Assembly (NCBI RefSeq): GCF_004348975.1
Contig: NZ_SMFP01000004.1
Coordinates: forward strand, 124,001-188,000
Origin: Antarcticimicrobium sediminis
Lineage (GTDB): Bacteria > Pseudomonadota > Alphaproteobacteria > Rhodobacterales > Rhodobacteraceae
Direction of reading: 5' to 3'
Length of the DNA: 64,000 nt
Position 1 is the stretch's first letter, and the number at the start of each line of letters is the position of its first letter. Under the pieces are notes generated by a model, which saw only the letters and a program-made list of their open reading frames with translations, did not search any database and was not told the origin of the DNA. The position numbers and the translations under genes are program-made. Below, one piece after another: positions 63,561 to 64,000 of this stretch.

Positions 63561-64000
63561 TCATTTCCCCACCTTCCATTCGAGATGATCCGGGCCTTGC
63601 CCGACGGGGGAGGTGAGAGGGGCGAAGGCCGGTTGGCTTTCGTCCGGGGGGATGGCTTTCTCGATCTTGACCTTCAGGTCGAACCAAGCGGCCTGCCCGG
63701 TGATCGGGTCGGAATTGGCCCAGCGTAGCCCGTCGCCCTTGGGCGGCAGCAACTCGTGGATCAGGTGATTGAGCAGAAAGCCGCGCGTCGCCTCCGGCGC
63801 ATCGCCCTTCAGCGCCCAGGCGCCCTTGCGTTTGCCAATGGCGTTCCATGTCCAGACCGTGGCGTCGTTGAGCGCGGCCATTTCCCTCACCGGGACGGTG
63901 ATTTCACCGTGCGGCGATGTCACTTTTGCCCAGTCCCCATCGCGCAGCCCATGTTCGCGCATCAGCCGGGTCGGCACGTACAGCGGGTTGTGCCCGTGCA
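63561..64000 (-). CDS. soeA: Molybdopterin oxidoreductase catalytic subunit (C-terminal part), probable SoeA
   Basis: Only the last 145 or so codons are in the window; the gene enters from the right edge. The visible part is the molybdopterin dinucleotide-binding domain: HGHNPLYVPTRLMREHGLRD, GDWAKVTSPHGEITVPV, VWTWNAIGKRKGAW and LIHELLPPKGDGLRWANSDP-ITGQAAW. It belongs to the DMSO reductase family. With the B and C subunits it probably forms a cytoplasm-facing sulfite dehydrogenase. Thiosulfate or polysulfide reductases have the same layout, so the assignment rests on context. Confidence 0.75.
   Translation of the reverse strand, partial: HGHNPLYVPTRLMREHGLRDGDWAKVTSPHGEITVPVREMAALNDATVWTWNAIGKRKGAWALKGDAPEATRGFLLNHLIHELLPPKGDGLRWANSDPITGQAAWFDLKVKIEKAIPPDESQPAFAPLTSPVGQGPDHLEWKVGK

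Overview
The window is a G+C-rich stretch of an alphaproteobacterial chromosome, most likely family Rhodobacteraceae (Roseobacter lineage). The protein families, the gene pairings (rsfS-rlmH, glcDEF, glnK-amt, mlaA-mlaC, a soeABC-like locus) and the high G+C at third codon positions all fit. I saw no rRNA, tRNA, CRISPR array, transposase or integrase. Almost every base is coding, with many ATGA or TGATG stop/start overlaps, and no gene-free stretch exceeds about 300 bases.

Layout. 0-3.6 kb: an HdeD-type membrane protein (cut by the edge), then leuD and leuC, separated by an opposite-strand DUF6492 gene. A decayed copy of the leuC 3' end sits directly behind leuD. 3.6-7.5 kb: an MscS channel, rsfS and rlmH, a small exported protein and a DUF599 membrane protein. 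7.5-11.5 kb: glcDEF (glycolate oxidase). 11.5-16.1 kb: a trypsin-like protease, an Hsp20 chaperone with a heat-shock-type promoter, a succinate-semialdehyde-type dehydrogenase and a creatinase. 16.3-23.3 kb: a MarR regulator divergent from a tightly packed five-gene operon. That operon encodes an FAD subunit and a fused [2Fe-2S]/molybdopterin subunit of a xanthine dehydrogenase-family hydroxylase, a 6-hydroxynicotinate reductase-like Fe-S protein, a UPF0280 (ApbE-superfamily) protein and a PF06684 'amino acid synthesis' protein. It looks like a reductive N-heterocycle catabolic pathway and is the most interesting functional unit here. 23.4-30.4 kb: hemC, amt, glnK, a class A penicillin-binding protein, mlaC and mlaA.

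30.5-38.9 kb: a type I secretion ABC transporter and its membrane fusion protein, a RidA protein, a glycerophosphodiester phosphodiesterase, a FemAB-like acetyltransferase, phhB, a peroxiredoxin, a rubredoxin/ferredoxin reductase-type flavoprotein and rsmD. 39-42.7 kb: a small exported peptide gene, then an RTX protein with a type I secretion tail, divergent from an outer-membrane lipoprotein. The RTX protein is a plausible substrate of the type I exporter. 42.7-54.5 kb: map, sfsA, a CinA-type protein, GNAT and AhpD-like proteins, an OmpA-type protein, a LysR regulator, a FadH-like reductase, rppH, adenosine kinase, nth and an Ada-like repair protein. 54.8-64 kb: an OmpA lipoprotein, an FMN reductase, a FAD oxidoreductase divergent from mnmD (a split MnmC arrangement), a drug/metabolite transporter, a lytic transglycosylase, dapA, and a molybdenum-containing (probably sulfite-oxidising) soeCBA locus running off the right edge.

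A second scale of structure is a dispersed intergenic repeat. Eight copies share a core around GAGTATTT, preceded by one or two GC hairpins with 3-4 nt loops. They sit at gene ends in both orientations and form two subfamilies. Short tandem repeats (12, 15 and 16 bp) also sit at gene boundaries, and the type I fusion protein carries a 24-bp coding repeat.
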